In this document: piece by piece, positions 21,398-29,808 of the stretch | Layout of the letters: each line of letters opens with the position of its first letter | Numbering within the stretch: the stretch's first letter is position 1 | Assembly: GCF_000485905.1 (NCBI RefSeq) | Contig: NC_022664.1 | Location: 1,240,001 to 1,304,000 of the forward strand | Source of the DNA: Spiribacter curvatus | Lineage (GTDB): Bacteria; Pseudomonadota; Gammaproteobacteria; Nitrococcales; Nitrococcaceae | Direction: 5' to 3' | DNA length: 64,000 nucleotides | Made by a program: the position numbers and the translations under genes | Notes under the pieces: generated by a model | Database searches by the model: none | What the model was told of the DNA's origin: nothing | What the model saw: only the letters and a program-made list of their open reading frames with translations

Positions 21398-22002
21398 GCC
21401 CGCGCGAAGCCCCCGGCGATGGCGGCCGCCAGCGCGTCATAGTCGTTCGTGACCGGGAACTGCGGAAACGCCTCGGTGACGTTATCCGGCGCGTGGAAAA
21501 ACACCCCCTGCTCAGCAGCGGCGAGCATGCTGGTGTCGTTGAAGGAGTCACCAGCGGCCACCACTGAAAAGTTCAGAGCCCGCAATGCATCCACGGCGGC
21601 GCGCTTGTGATCCGGCATCCGCAGTCGATAGCCGGTGATCTGCCCGTCATCGCGGGTCTCGAGCTGATGACAGAAAAGCGTCGGCCAGTTCAGCTGCCGC
21701 ATCAGTGGCCAGGCGAACTCATAGAATGTGTCGGACAGGATGATCACCTGGTAGTGCGTGCGTAGCGAGTCAAGGAATGCCCGCGCACCGGCGAGTGGTG
21801 TCATTTCATCAATCACTGCCTGGATATCCGGCAGACCCAGGCCATGGGTCGCCAGTGTATCGATGCGCATGCGCATCAGCTCATCGTAATCGGCGACGTC
21901 ACGCGTCGTCGCGCTGAGCGCGTCGATACCGGTCAGCGCCGCGAAGTCGATCCATATTTCCGGGACGAGCACGCCCTCGAGATCGAGACAGACGATATTC
22001 AC
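21394..22002 (-). CDS. thrH: ThrH: phosphoserine phosphatase / homoserine phosphotransferase
   Basis: This 202-residue HAD-family protein has the ThrH-specific motif I CLDLEGVLVPEIW (nucleophile Asp followed by Glu, not the usual DxD). Motif II is ILSDTFYEF and the motif III/IV region is AAGDSFNDTSM. In Pseudomonas, ThrH dephosphorylates phosphoserine and can pass the phosphate to homoserine. The frame extends 62 codons upstream, but the extension is not family-like. GTG at 22002 with GAGGAAAAA upstream gives the right length and N-terminus (VNIVCLDLEG). It leads the run thrH-phosphodiesterase-hrpA-prfB-lysS. It may serve serine synthesis if no serB exists, which this window cannot show. Confidence 0.9.
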   Translation of the reverse strand: MNIVCLDLEGVLVPEIWIDFAALTGIDALSATTRDVADYDELMRMRIDTLATHGLGLPDIQAVIDEMTPLAGARAFLDSLRTHYQVIILSDTFYEFAWPLMRQLNWPTLFCHQLETRDDGQITGYRLRMPDHKRAAVDALRALNFSVVAAGDSFNDTSMLAAAEQGVFFHAPDNVTEAFPQFPVTNDYDALAAAIAGGFARA

Positions 22003-22145
22003 TGGGGATTTTTCCTCTTCCAAAGGCTCGCGGACGGTACGATTTTTCCACCCGGGCTGCAAGGCGTTGAACTTCCGTGACAATGCCCTCATCCAATGAC
22101 ATATTGATAGCAGTTGCATCATTGTTCCAACGGAGGTAAGCAACG

Positions 22146-22829
22146 ATGGCCCAGGATTTCCGCACTTCGATTGCCGGCAATCGCTCAACCGGTAACTCGG
22201 TGCTGGCGACTAACAAGGTGCTTCGCAACACCTACGCGCTTTTGTCGCTGACGCTCGTGTTCAGCGCGGCCATGGCAGGCGTCGCGATGGCCACCAACGC
22301 ACCGCCGATGCACTGGCTCATGGTGCTGGGTGGTTACTTCGGCCTGCTGTTCCTGACGACCTGGCTGCGTAACAGCGTCTGGGGACTGGCCAGCGTGTTC
22401 GCACTGACCGGGTTCATGGGCTTCACGCTTGGTCCCATTGTCAGCCTCTATATCGGCGCTTTCAGTAATGGCGCCGAGCTGGTGATGATGGCACTGGGTG
22501 GTACCGGCATGATCTTCCTTGGTCTGTCCGCCTACGCCCTGACGACCCAGCGCGACTTCAGCTTCATGCGTGGGTTCATCTTTGCAGGTGTCCTGGTGGC
22601 GTTCGCCGGTTCCATCATCGCCGTGCTGTTTTCCATTCCGGCGCTTTCACTGGCCGTAAGCGCGGCGTTTGTTGTGCTGATGAGCGCGCTGATCCTCTAC
22701 CAGACCAGCGAGATCATCAACGGTGGCGAGACCAACTACATCATGGCGACGATCACGTTGTATGTAACCATCTACAACCTGTTCCTCAGCCTGCTGCAGC
22801 TGCTTGCCGCTTTCGCCGGCGAGCGCTGA
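22146..22829 (+). CDS. Bax inhibitor-1/YccA family membrane protein
   Basis: This 227-residue, very hydrophobic protein has seven predicted helices. BI-1 family segments include VLRNTYALLSLTLVFSAAMAG at the start and a last helix around ITLYVTIYNLFLSLLQLL. Bacterial members (YccA, YbhL) are inner-membrane proteins. YccA modulates FtsH proteolysis, and others are pH-gated calcium leak channels. A strong GGAGG lies ten bases before the ATG. A rho-independent terminator follows the stop within 30 bases, so it is probably transcribed alone. Which bacterial subfamily it belongs to is not decided here. Confidence 0.9.
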   Translation: MAQDFRTSIAGNRSTGNSVLATNKVLRNTYALLSLTLVFSAAMAGVAMATNAPPMHWLMVLGGYFGLLFLTTWLRNSVWGLASVFALTGFMGFTLGPIVSLYIGAFSNGAELVMMALGGTGMIFLGLSAYALTTQRDFSFMRGFIFAGVLVAFAGSIIAVLFSIPALSLAVSAAFVVLMSALILYQTSEIINGGETNYIMATITLYVTIYNLFLSLLQLLAAFAGER

Positions 22830-22858
22830 TCGAACGCGGCGTTCCGACGTCGATACGA

Positions 22859-22891
22859 CCCCGTCCGATCATCGATCAGGCGGGGTTTTTT
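22859..22891 (+). terminator. Rho-independent terminator after the BI-1 family gene
   Basis: CCCCG (22859-22863) pairs with CGGGG (22881-22885). The inner GATC/GATC stem gives an almost continuous 12-bp helix with about one mismatch and a short ATC loop. Six T residues follow directly (22886-22891). It separates this gene from cysB. Confidence 0.9.
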
Positions 22892-22944
22892 ATCTCCAGA
22901 AGGTCTATCATAGGGAGCCAACAGACGCTCTATGAATAACGACC

Positions 22945-23931
22945 ATGAAACTCAACCAGCTCCGCTACATCGTCGAAGTGGCTCGGCGCGGCCTGAATGT
23001 GTCGGCGGCCGCCGATGCGCTCTATACCTCGCAGCCGGGTGTCAGCAAACAGATCCGCATGCTCGAAGAGGAGCTCGGCGTACCGATTTTCGAGCGCAGC
23101 GGCAAGCACTTCACTGGCCTGACCCGTCCCGGACAACAGGTACTCGCAGCGGCTGAACGAACGTTGGCGGAAACCGCGGGCATTCAGTCAATCGCCGCAG
23201 AATTCGCGGACGACCAGAGTGGCAGTCTGAGTATTGCCACAACTCACACCCAGGCACGACACGCCCTGCCGGAGGCCGTCCGCCGGTTCCGGGCCTCCTA
23301 CCCGCGGGTCAGCCTGCACTTCCATCAGGGCACTCCCACACAGATCGCAGAGATGGCGACTGCCGGTGAAGTGGACTTCGCCATCGCCACCGAGGCGCTG
23401 GAGCTCTACGAGGATCTGGTCATGCTGCCGTGCTATCGCTGGAACCGGAGCGTGATCGTGCCGCGGGGGCATCCGCTCTGCGACGCTCGCGAGCTGACCC
23501 TGGAGGCAGTGGCCGAGCATCCCCTGGTCACGTACGTGTTCGGCTTCACCGGGCGGTCGCGGCTGGATGCGGCATTTACGGCCCGGGGGCTATCACCCGA
23601 TGTGGTCTTCACCGCGACCGACTCGGAGGTGATCAAAACCTATGTCCAACTCGGGCTGGGTGTCGGCATCATGGCGAGCATGGCCTTCGATCCAAAGCGT
23701 GATGAGGGGTTGGTCGCCCTCGATGCAAGTCATCTTTTCGAGGCCAGCACCACGCAGATCGGTTTCCGTCGCAGTGCCTACATGCGTGGCTATATGTTTT
23801 CGTTCATCGAGACGTTTGCGCCGCATCTCGATTCGGCCGTTGTGCAGCAGGCCATTGAGGCACGCACACCGGGGCAGCGTGAGGCCCTGGAGCGGGAACT
23901 CGAACCGCTGCTTGATTCGACTCACCAATAG
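22945..23931 (+). CDS. cysB: CysB-family LysR regulator of sulfur assimilation
   Basis: This 328-residue protein has an N-terminal winged helix-turn-helix (MKLNQLRYIVEVARRGLNVS, then AADALYTSQPGVSKQIRMLEEELG) and a CysB-type inducer domain. Features shared with CysB and Cbl are FERSGKHFTGLTRPG and ATTHTQARHALPEAV. The HTHTQARY-like segment binds sulfate or N-acetylserine. CysB activates cysteine biosynthesis genes when sulfur is limiting. No cys gene is adjacent. The next gene starts 14 bases downstream, so the two may be co-transcribed. Confidence 0.92.
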   Translation: MKLNQLRYIVEVARRGLNVSAAADALYTSQPGVSKQIRMLEEELGVPIFERSGKHFTGLTRPGQQVLAAAERTLAETAGIQSIAAEFADDQSGSLSIATTHTQARHALPEAVRRFRASYPRVSLHFHQGTPTQIAEMATAGEVDFAIATEALELYEDLVMLPCYRWNRSVIVPRGHPLCDARELTLEAVAEHPLVTYVFGFTGRSRLDAAFTARGLSPDVVFTATDSEVIKTYVQLGLGVGIMASMAFDPKRDEGLVALDASHLFEASTTQIGFRRSAYMRGYMFSFIETFAPHLDSAVVQQAIEARTPGQREALERELEPLLDSTHQ

Positions 23932-23945
23932 GACGGGGGATCGCG

Positions 23946-25865
23946 ATGGATCCGGAACTGCTCGAAATGCGACGCCACCTGAGCGCTCATCCGCCGTTCG
24001 ATGGGCTGACGGACGACCAACTCGACGATATCGCCAACCATGTGGACATCTGTTACTACCGTGCGGGCTCGGAAATCATCGCCTCGAATCAACCGATCAA
24101 GGCGCTTTTCTATGTCCGCAGTGGGGCCGTCGAGGTCTATCGCCGAAGCGGCGATCTGTTCGACCGACTCGGCGAGGGGAGCATCTTCGGGCACTATGGG
24201 CTGCTGCGCGGTCGCCGGGCTCACTACCCGGCCATCGCCATCGAAGACACGCTGATTTACGCCATTGATGCGGACATTTTCGATCGCCTCTGCGAGACCG
24301 ATAACGACTTCGCCGACTTCGTCGAGCTCGGCAGACCGCGCACCTCCAGCGTCGCTGACACACAGGGCGTCAGCAATAATCGCATGGCGACGCGTATCCG
24401 CAGGCTGGTGAACCGCCGACCGCTGATCGCTGAGGCCGACGAGACAGCCCGCGACGTCGCTCAGCGGCTGGCCAATGAGCCTGCCGCGGCACTGCTGGTG
24501 GTTGAGGCACGAGGGGATGACCCGCGCTATACCTACGCCGATGCCGACGGCGAGCTCTGGCAGGTCATGGGCATCCTGACCGATGCGGATTTCCGTGCAC
24601 GAATCGTTGCCGAGGGCCGCTCGGTTGATACACCGGTGCGGGAGATCGTCAGCCAGGGGCTGGTTGCCGTGCGATCAGATGAGACAGTCCAGGAAGCGAT
24701 GCTCGCCATGCTCCGGCACAACGTTCACCACCTGGCGGTGATCCACCGCCGCCGTCCGATCGGGGTGATCCGGCTGGAGGATGTCGTGCGCTACGAGACG
24801 CAGAGCAGCCTCTATCTCATCGAGAGCATCTTCAGCCAGCGTCATCCGATCGGGCTTGCCCGGCTGCTCCCCGATGTCCGCAACGCCGCTGTCAGACTGA
24901 TCCGTGATGGCGCTGACTCACGGACCGTCGGCACCGCGCTGTCATCGATCGGCCGCAGCTTCGCCCGCCGACTGCTCGAGCTTGCCGAGGCGGAGCTCGG
25001 CCCGCCGCCGGTGCCCTACGCGTTCATGGCGATGGGCTCGATGGCTCGCAATGAGCAGACACTGGTCACCGATCAGGACAACGCACTGGTGCTCGACGAT
25101 CGCTTCGATCCGCAACAGCACGATGAGTACTTCCTCAAACTCGCTCAGCGGGTGAGCGAAGGTCTGGATGCCTGTGGCTATGAATATTGCAAGGGCGGCA
25201 TCATGGCGACCAACCCGCGCTGGCGACAGCCATTGTCAGTCTGGCAGCGGTATTTCAGGAGCTGGATCCAGGCGCCCAACGCGGAGCGACTGCTGCACAG
25301 CAACATCTTCTTTGACCTGGATAACCTCTATGGCGAGGAACGCCTGATCGAGACGCTCCAGGAACTCATCGCCACAGAGGCCGGCCAGAGTCCAGCCTTC
25401 CTCGCCGCGATGTCGCGCAATGCGCTGAATCGGACGCCGCCAATCGGGTTTTTCCGCGAATTCGTCACCGAGAAGGATGGCCAGCAGAACGATTCGATCA
25501 ACGTCAAACGCCGGGGCACCGCCCCACTGACCGATCTGGTCCGGATCCACGCGCTGGCCTGCGGATCGCGTGCACAGAACTCCTTCGAGCGCCTGGCGGA
25601 TATCAAAGAGACATCACTACTCGGCCCCGGCGTGGCGGATCGGCTCAGTTATTCGCTCGAGGTCCTGAGTCTGGCGCGTCTGCGCGATCAGGTCCTGGAC
25701 ATCGAGGAAGAACGCGAGCCCGATAACAATATCGAACCCCGCAACGTCCCCGCGAAACAGCGCGCGGAAATCAAAGAGGCCTTCCGGGCATTGAGCGATG
25801 CGCAGAAATTCCTGCGTTTCCGCTATCCGATGCCCTCCAGTAGCGCCCACAAGCGCCAGCGGTGA
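23946..25865 (+). CDS. cNMP-binding / CBS / DUF294 putative nucleotidyltransferase
   Basis: This 639-residue multidomain protein has three parts. Residues about 15-125 form a cyclic-nucleotide-binding-like beta-roll (YYRAGSEIIASNQPIKALFY, then LGEGSIFGHYGLL). Residues about 155-285 form a CBS pair. A DUF294 nucleotidyltransferase domain follows, with the metal motif GSMARNEQTLVTDQDNALV (GS...E...DxD), and a DUF294_C domain completes the chain. The family resembles GlnD-type nucleotidyltransferases that modify proteins, but no target is established. The stop overlaps the start of a DnaQ-like exonuclease, a pairing seen in many proteobacteria. In those genomes the pair often sits beside an acetate or solute symporter. 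Here a BCCT transporter is next, on the opposite strand. Confidence 0.88.
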   Translation: MDPELLEMRRHLSAHPPFDGLTDDQLDDIANHVDICYYRAGSEIIASNQPIKALFYVRSGAVEVYRRSGDLFDRLGEGSIFGHYGLLRGRRAHYPAIAIEDTLIYAIDADIFDRLCETDNDFADFVELGRPRTSSVADTQGVSNNRMATRIRRLVNRRPLIAEADETARDVAQRLANEPAAALLVVEARGDDPRYTYADADGELWQVMGILTDADFRARIVAEGRSVDTPVREIVSQGLVAVRSDETVQEAMLAMLRHNVHHLAVIHRRRPIGVIRLEDVVRYETQSSLYLIESIFSQRHPIGLARLLPDVRNAAVRLIRDGADSRTVGTALSSIGRSFARRLLELAEAELGPPPVPYAFMAMGSMARNEQTLVTDQDNALVLDDRFDPQQHDEYFLKLAQRVSEGLDACGYEYCKGGIMATNPRWRQPLSVWQRYFRSWIQAPNAERLLHSNIFFDLDNLYGEERLIETLQELIATEAGQSPAFLAAMSRNALNRTPPIGFFREFVTEKDGQQNDSINVKRRGTAPLTDLVRIHALACGSRAQNSFERLADIKETSLLGPGVADRLSYSLEVLSLARLRDQVLDIEEEREPDNNIEPRNVPAKQRAEIKEAFRALSDAQKFLRFRYPMPSSSAHKRQR

Positions 25866-26581
25866 TGGCAGGTGGCAAATCGGAGCAGCGTGACGATTGG
25901 CATGACTGGCTCGCGGATATGGCACGGCAAGCCACCACCGATGATCTGCGCCACTTCTATGCGGGTTTCCCGTCAGATTCGACCTGCCCGGTGGGGGATG
26001 CCCCACTGATCGCGATCGATCTGGAGACAAGCGGTCTGGAGCCGCGTCACCACGCCATTCTGAGTATCGGCGTTGTGCCGTTCACCCTTCGTGGGATCGG
26101 GATCGGGCAGCGCCGGCACTGGATCCTGCGACCGCCACAGGAGTTCTCCGGTGAATCGGTGGCCTACCACCACATCACCCACTCCGAAGTGGAACAGGCA
26201 CCGGATCTTGCTGACGTTCTCCCGGATGTCCTTGCGAGCATTCATGGACGCATTCCGGTCGTGCACTACCACCCCATCGAGCGCCGGTTTCTGGATCGTG
26301 CAGTCCGTCAGCGGACCGGTACCGTATTCCGGTTCCCGCTCATTGACACCATGGAGATCGAGGCACAGCGCCACCGCCGCCCGTGGCGGCTGCGGCTCCG
26401 TAAGCTGCTTCGTCAGTCGCCCGAGTCGATCCGTCTCAACGACAGTCGCATTCGATATGGCCTACCCCCTTATGAGGGGCATCAGGCCGTACTGGATGCG
26501 ATTGGAACGGCCGAGCTGCTGCAGGCGCAGATCCAGCACCACTACAGCAGCTCAACGGCGGTTGGCGACCTCTGGCTCTAG
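25865..26581 (+). CDS. DnaQ-like 3'-5' exonuclease (DEDDh)
   Basis: This protein has about 238 residues and a DEDD exonuclease core: ExoI IAIDLETSGLEPRHHAIL, ExoII in VVHYHPIERRFLDRAV, and ExoIII HQAVLDAIGTAELL with the His of the DEDDh class. An N-terminal tail of about 45 residues comes before the core. It is smaller and more divergent than DNA polymerase III epsilon, so it is more likely an accessory nuclease or RNase-T-like enzyme than replicative DnaQ. ATG at 25865 overlaps the TGA of the DUF294 gene by one base, so the two are translationally coupled. Confidence 0.87.
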   Translation: MAGGKSEQRDDWHDWLADMARQATTDDLRHFYAGFPSDSTCPVGDAPLIAIDLETSGLEPRHHAILSIGVVPFTLRGIGIGQRRHWILRPPQEFSGESVAYHHITHSEVEQAPDLADVLPDVLASIHGRIPVVHYHPIERRFLDRAVRQRTGTVFRFPLIDTMEIEAQRHRRPWRLRLRKLLRQSPESIRLNDSRIRYGLPPYEGHQAVLDAIGTAELLQAQIQHHYSSSTAVGDLWL

Positions 26582-28230
26582 GCCGCGCGGGGCTCTGACA
26601 TCAGTCCCTTGATCGTGGCGTAGCAAGCGACCAGCAGGACCAGTGTCAGCGGCAGTCCGGCCGATAGTGCCATCGCCTGCAGGGCAGTGAGCCCGCCGCC
26701 GAGCAGCAGTGCGATCGCGATGGCGCCCTCGATGATCGCCCAGAACATCCGCTGGGGCCTGGGTGAATCCACCTTGCCGCCTGCCGTGATCGCGTCAATA
26801 ACCAGCGACCCGGAGTCCGACGAGGTCACGAAGAACACGATCACCAGGAAAATGGCCAGCGTTGAGGTAATCAGACCCAGTGGCAGATTCCCGAGCATCT
26901 CGAAGAGCTGGGTGTCCGTGCCGGCCGCCGAGACGCTCTCGAGCCCCTGGTTAACGACCTGGTCGATCGCGGTCCCGCCCAGTGCGGTCATCCAGAGCAC
27001 CGAGATCAGCGTCGGAATCACCAGTACGGCGATCAGGAATTCCCGAACGGTGCGGCCCCGGCTGACACGAGCGATGAACATACCCACGAACGGTGACCAG
27101 GAGATCCACCAGGCCCAGTAGAAGGCCGTCCAGCCCTGGGAGAAGTTCACGTCCTCACGACCTACCGGATTGGAGAGCGCGAAGACCTTCGTGGCGTAGT
27201 CTCCGAGGTATTGAAAAAACCCGGTCGCGATCGCCAGTGTCGGCCCCACGACGATGACGAACAGCAGCAGCAGACCCGCCAGTCCCATATTGAGCTGCGA
27301 GAGCCGCTGCACTCCCTTATCGACGCCCAGAGTGACCGAGCCAAGGGCAATAATGGTGATGCCGATGATCAGGAACACCATGGTTGTGTCGGTATTGGGA
27401 ACGCCGTAGAGATAGTTCAATCCGATGGTTGCCTGGGTCGCTCCGAGCCCGAGCGAGGTCGCCAGGCCGAACAGCGTCGCGAAGACGGCGACGATATCGA
27501 TCACGTGCCCCGGCCAGCCCCAGACACGTTCGCCGAGGATCGGGTAGAAGATCGAGCGCACCGTCAGGGGCAGGCCCTTATTGAACGAGAACAGCGCCAG
27601 CGCGAGTGCCACCATCCCGTAGACGGCCCAGGGATGAATCCCCCAGTGGAAGATCGTCGCCGCCATACCAAGGGAGATGGCGGCCTCCTGGTCATCGGCC
27701 GCCGCGCCCAGCGGCGCCCAGTCAGTGCGCACATCACCATCCATCGTCGTACCGGCCATAGAGCTGGAGAAGTGCCCCAGTGGCTCGGACACGCCGTAGT
27801 ACATGAGGCCAATGCCCATGCCCGCTGCGAACAGCATGGCAAACCAGCCTGCGTAGGTGAAATCAGGGACCGCGTTGGCTCCCCCGAGCCGGACTTTCGC
27901 CAGCGGCGTGAAAATCAGCCCGACGGCGACGATCACGAGGATATTGGCACCACCAATAAACACCCAGGCAAGATTGCTGGTCAGCCATTCCCGCGTGCCC
28001 TCGAACAGCGGACCCACTTCGTTCTGGAAAGCCAGGGTGATAATCACGAAGGCGAGGATAATCAGTCCGGAAACGGTGAATACCTTGCCATGGAGGTCGA
28101 CATCGACCCCGAATTTGTTGCCGGAGATATTATCCTGGCCGATGACATAGTCGGTATCGATCAGTCCCGATGCGCCCTCGGGTGCCGGAATACCGGTTGC
28201 CGCTGCTTCGTCCTGTTCTTCTTTACTCAC
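26578..28230 (-). CDS. BCCT-family betaine/choline/carnitine transporter
   Basis: This 550-residue transporter has twelve predicted helices. The BCCT hallmarks are GMGIGLMYYGVSEPLGHF near residue 150 and the tryptophan-rich YWAWWISWSPFVGMFIARVSRGRTVREF. It probably imports glycine betaine or a related solute with sodium, as an osmoprotectant. The roughly 50-residue cytoplasmic N-terminus is acidic. Start is GTG at 28230 with AAGGAGA upstream. It follows uspA after 39 bases, so the two form a likely operon. It converges on the exonuclease gene, overlapping it by four bases. Exact substrate is not readable. Confidence 0.93.
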   Translation of the reverse strand: MSKEEQDEAAATGIPAPEGASGLIDTDYVIGQDNISGNKFGVDVDLHGKVFTVSGLIILAFVIITLAFQNEVGPLFEGTREWLTSNLAWVFIGGANILVIVAVGLIFTPLAKVRLGGANAVPDFTYAGWFAMLFAAGMGIGLMYYGVSEPLGHFSSSMAGTTMDGDVRTDWAPLGAAADDQEAAISLGMAATIFHWGIHPWAVYGMVALALALFSFNKGLPLTVRSIFYPILGERVWGWPGHVIDIVAVFATLFGLATSLGLGATQATIGLNYLYGVPNTDTTMVFLIIGITIIALGSVTLGVDKGVQRLSQLNMGLAGLLLLFVIVVGPTLAIATGFFQYLGDYATKVFALSNPVGREDVNFSQGWTAFYWAWWISWSPFVGMFIARVSRGRTVREFLIAVLVIPTLISVLWMTALGGTAIDQVVNQGLESVSAAGTDTQLFEMLGNLPLGLITSTLAIFLVIVFFVTSSDSGSLVIDAITAGGKVDSPRPQRMFWAIIEGAIAIALLLGGGLTALQAMALSAGLPLTLVLLVACYATIKGLMSEPRAA

Positions 28231-28269
28231 GATTGTCTCCTTTGTCGGATTCCGGTTCGATCAGTCCGC

Positions 28270-28689
28270 TCAGTCCGGGCGGACCAGGAATACCGAGACA
28301 TTGGTATGCGAGGCGATCCGATCCCCGTGGGATGGCATGACCGCATCGAGATGCCGTGGCAGATGGGTCGCCATCACCACCAGATCGGCGTTCACCGCCT
28401 CGATAGTATTGAGGATCGTATCGTCCAGATCGGAAACCGGATCCGGGGAATTGACGCACCGCGCCGACGTGGTCTGCCCGTGGACCTGACGCTGCTCGTT
28501 CGCGAATGTCTCGAGCTTGCGCTCGTATTCCTCGGGCGTCCGGGCGATGCTGCCCGGCGTAGACGTGGTGACGGCCAGATAACAGACCTCCGCCTCGTAG
28601 TGCCGGGCCAGGTCCGCGCTGGTGGCCAGCGCGCGCTGGATCGCGTCGATATGCGCCAGATCCACCGGGACCAGGATTTTCTTAAACAT
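28270..28689 (-). CDS. Universal stress protein (UspA family)
   Basis: This 139-residue single Usp domain starts MFKKILVPVDLAHIDAIQRAL and ends SVFLVRPD. The usual G-2x-G-9x-G(S/T) ATP loop is not intact (it reads MATHLPRHLDAVMPSHGD). It looks closer to the UspF/G style with THLP/SHRP than to ATP-binding UspA. It lies immediately upstream of the BCCT transporter, and a likely terminator separates it from recR. A Usp next to a compatible-solute transporter recalls TeaD of the Halomonas ectoine transporter, so a role in controlling uptake is plausible. Confidence 0.9.
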   Translation of the reverse strand: MFKKILVPVDLAHIDAIQRALATSADLARHYEAEVCYLAVTTSTPGSIARTPEEYERKLETFANEQRQVHGQTTSARCVNSPDPVSDLDDTILNTIEAVNADLVVMATHLPRHLDAVMPSHGDRIASHTNVSVFLVRPD

Positions 28690-28842
28690 AGGGTCGACTC
28701 CTTACATCTTGCGCATAACCGCTACACAGAATGATTCAGCCGGCCGGCCGCAGAATCTGTGGCGCCGGAATACAGTCAGTTATGGCCGAGAAAGCGTGCC
28801 AACCCTGCGCGAGGTTGGAGCAGGGGGTCAACCGCTTTGTTG

Positions 28843-28861
28843 AAAACCGACCGGATCGGTC
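28843..28861 (-). terminator. Likely rho-independent terminator after recR
   Basis: On the minus strand GACCG-ATC-CGGTC (28861-28849) is a perfect 5-bp stem. It is followed by GG and four T residues (to 28843). It begins about ten bases after the recR stop and ends the dnaX-ybaB-recR unit. The stem is short and the T-tract modest. The rest of the roughly 180-base recR-uspA gap holds another small inverted repeat (28799-28818) and the uspA ribosome-binding site. Confidence 0.55.
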
Positions 28862-28869
28862 AATACAGC

Positions 28870-29469
28870 TCAGCGATACTGCGAGCGACCCGCAAACGCA
28901 TGAGAGAGCGTTCCGGCGTCGACATAATCAAGATCGCCACCGAGCGGCACACCGTGGGCAATGCGGGCGATCTCAACACCCGCTTCAGCGGCCATGCCGG
29001 CAAGGTACTGGGCCGTCGCCTCGCCTTCGACCGTGGGACTGACCGCCAGGATGATCTCACGGATCTCACCGGCGACTAAGCGTGCCTCCAGTCCCTCCAG
29101 ACCGAGTTCCCCGGGGCCAATGCCATCGAGGGGAGATAAACGGCCCTTGAGGACGAAGTACAGGCCGCCATAATCGGTCGCGTCCTCGAGCGCCTGGACA
29201 TCGGATGGGTTCTCGACAACGCAGAGCACGCCCGGATCGCGGCGACCACTGGCACAGAGCGGACACAGATCGGCCTCGGTCAGATTACGGCAGAGCCGGC
29301 ACTCCCCCACCGACTCCGCTGCCGTCTGTAGTGCCCGCGCGAGACGCCCCGCGCCACTGCGGTCATGCTGCAGCAACGCGAACGTCATGCGCTGCGCGGA
29401 CTTCGGACCCACGCCAGGCAGGCAGCGGAGTGATTCCATCAATTCCTGAACCGCCGGAGAATAGGCCAT
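28870..29469 (-). CDS. recR: Recombination mediator protein RecR
   Basis: This 199-residue protein has a helix-hairpin-helix ([15 protein letters not shown]) and a zinc finger ([16 protein letters not shown]). A Toprim domain ([14 protein letters not shown]) and the C-terminal THPR-equivalent region follow, as in all RecR proteins. RecR acts with RecO and RecF to load RecA at gaps. It is the third gene of the conserved dnaX-ybaB-recR cluster and starts 15 bases after ybaB. Confidence 0.97.
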   Translation of the reverse strand: MAYSPAVQELMESLRCLPGVGPKSAQRMTFALLQHDRSGAGRLARALQTAAESVGECRLCRNLTEADLCPLCASGRRDPGVLCVVENPSDVQALEDATDYGGLYFVLKGRLSPLDGIGPGELGLEGLEARLVAGEIREIILAVSPTVEGEATAQYLAGMAAEAGVEIARIAHGVPLGGDLDYVDAGTLSHAFAGRSQYR

Positions 29470-29484
29470 GCGTGCGATCCTGCC

Positions 29485-29805
29485 CTAGAATGGCATCTTC
29501 ATGCCCGGTGGCAGGTTGAGCCCGTCAGTCAACCCGCCCATGCGATCCTGCGTTTCCTGCTCGAGCTTCTGGGCGGCATCATTAAAGGCCGCGGTGACCA
29601 GATCCTCGACCATTTCCCGATCGTCATAGACGCTCTCATCGATCGACACACGCCGCACCTCGTGACGCCCGGTCATGACCACGCTGACCATGCCGCCGCC
29701 GGCCTGTCCGGTGATCTCCATCTCCGCAAGCTCGGACTGCGCTTTCTGCATTTCCTCCTGCATGCGCTGAGCCTGCTTCATCATGTTGCCAAGTCCGCCT
29801 TTCAT
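29485..29805 (-). CDS. ybaB: YbaB/EbfC nucleoid-associated protein
   Basis: This 106-residue protein starts [19 protein letters not shown] and has a helical, charged N-terminus. A beta-sheet core follows ([21 protein letters not shown]), and the chain ends [12 protein letters not shown]. This is the standard YbaB/EbfC fold, a dimeric DNA-binding nucleoid protein. It lies three bases after dnaX. CAGGAG is found before the ATG. Confidence 0.96.
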   Translation of the reverse strand: MKGGLGNMMKQAQRMQEEMQKAQSELAEMEITGQAGGGMVSVVMTGRHEVRRVSIDESVYDDREMVEDLVTAAFNDAAQKLEQETQDRMGGLTDGLNLPPGMKMPF

Positions 29806-29808
29806 GAT

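Noticed and set aside
27211-28734. 507-codon plus-strand open frame antisense to the BCCT gene and uspA
   Set aside because: Its composition (rich in Arg, His, Asp, Gln) is that of a complementary-strand shadow, and the BCCT and Usp motifs on the other strand are unambiguous.
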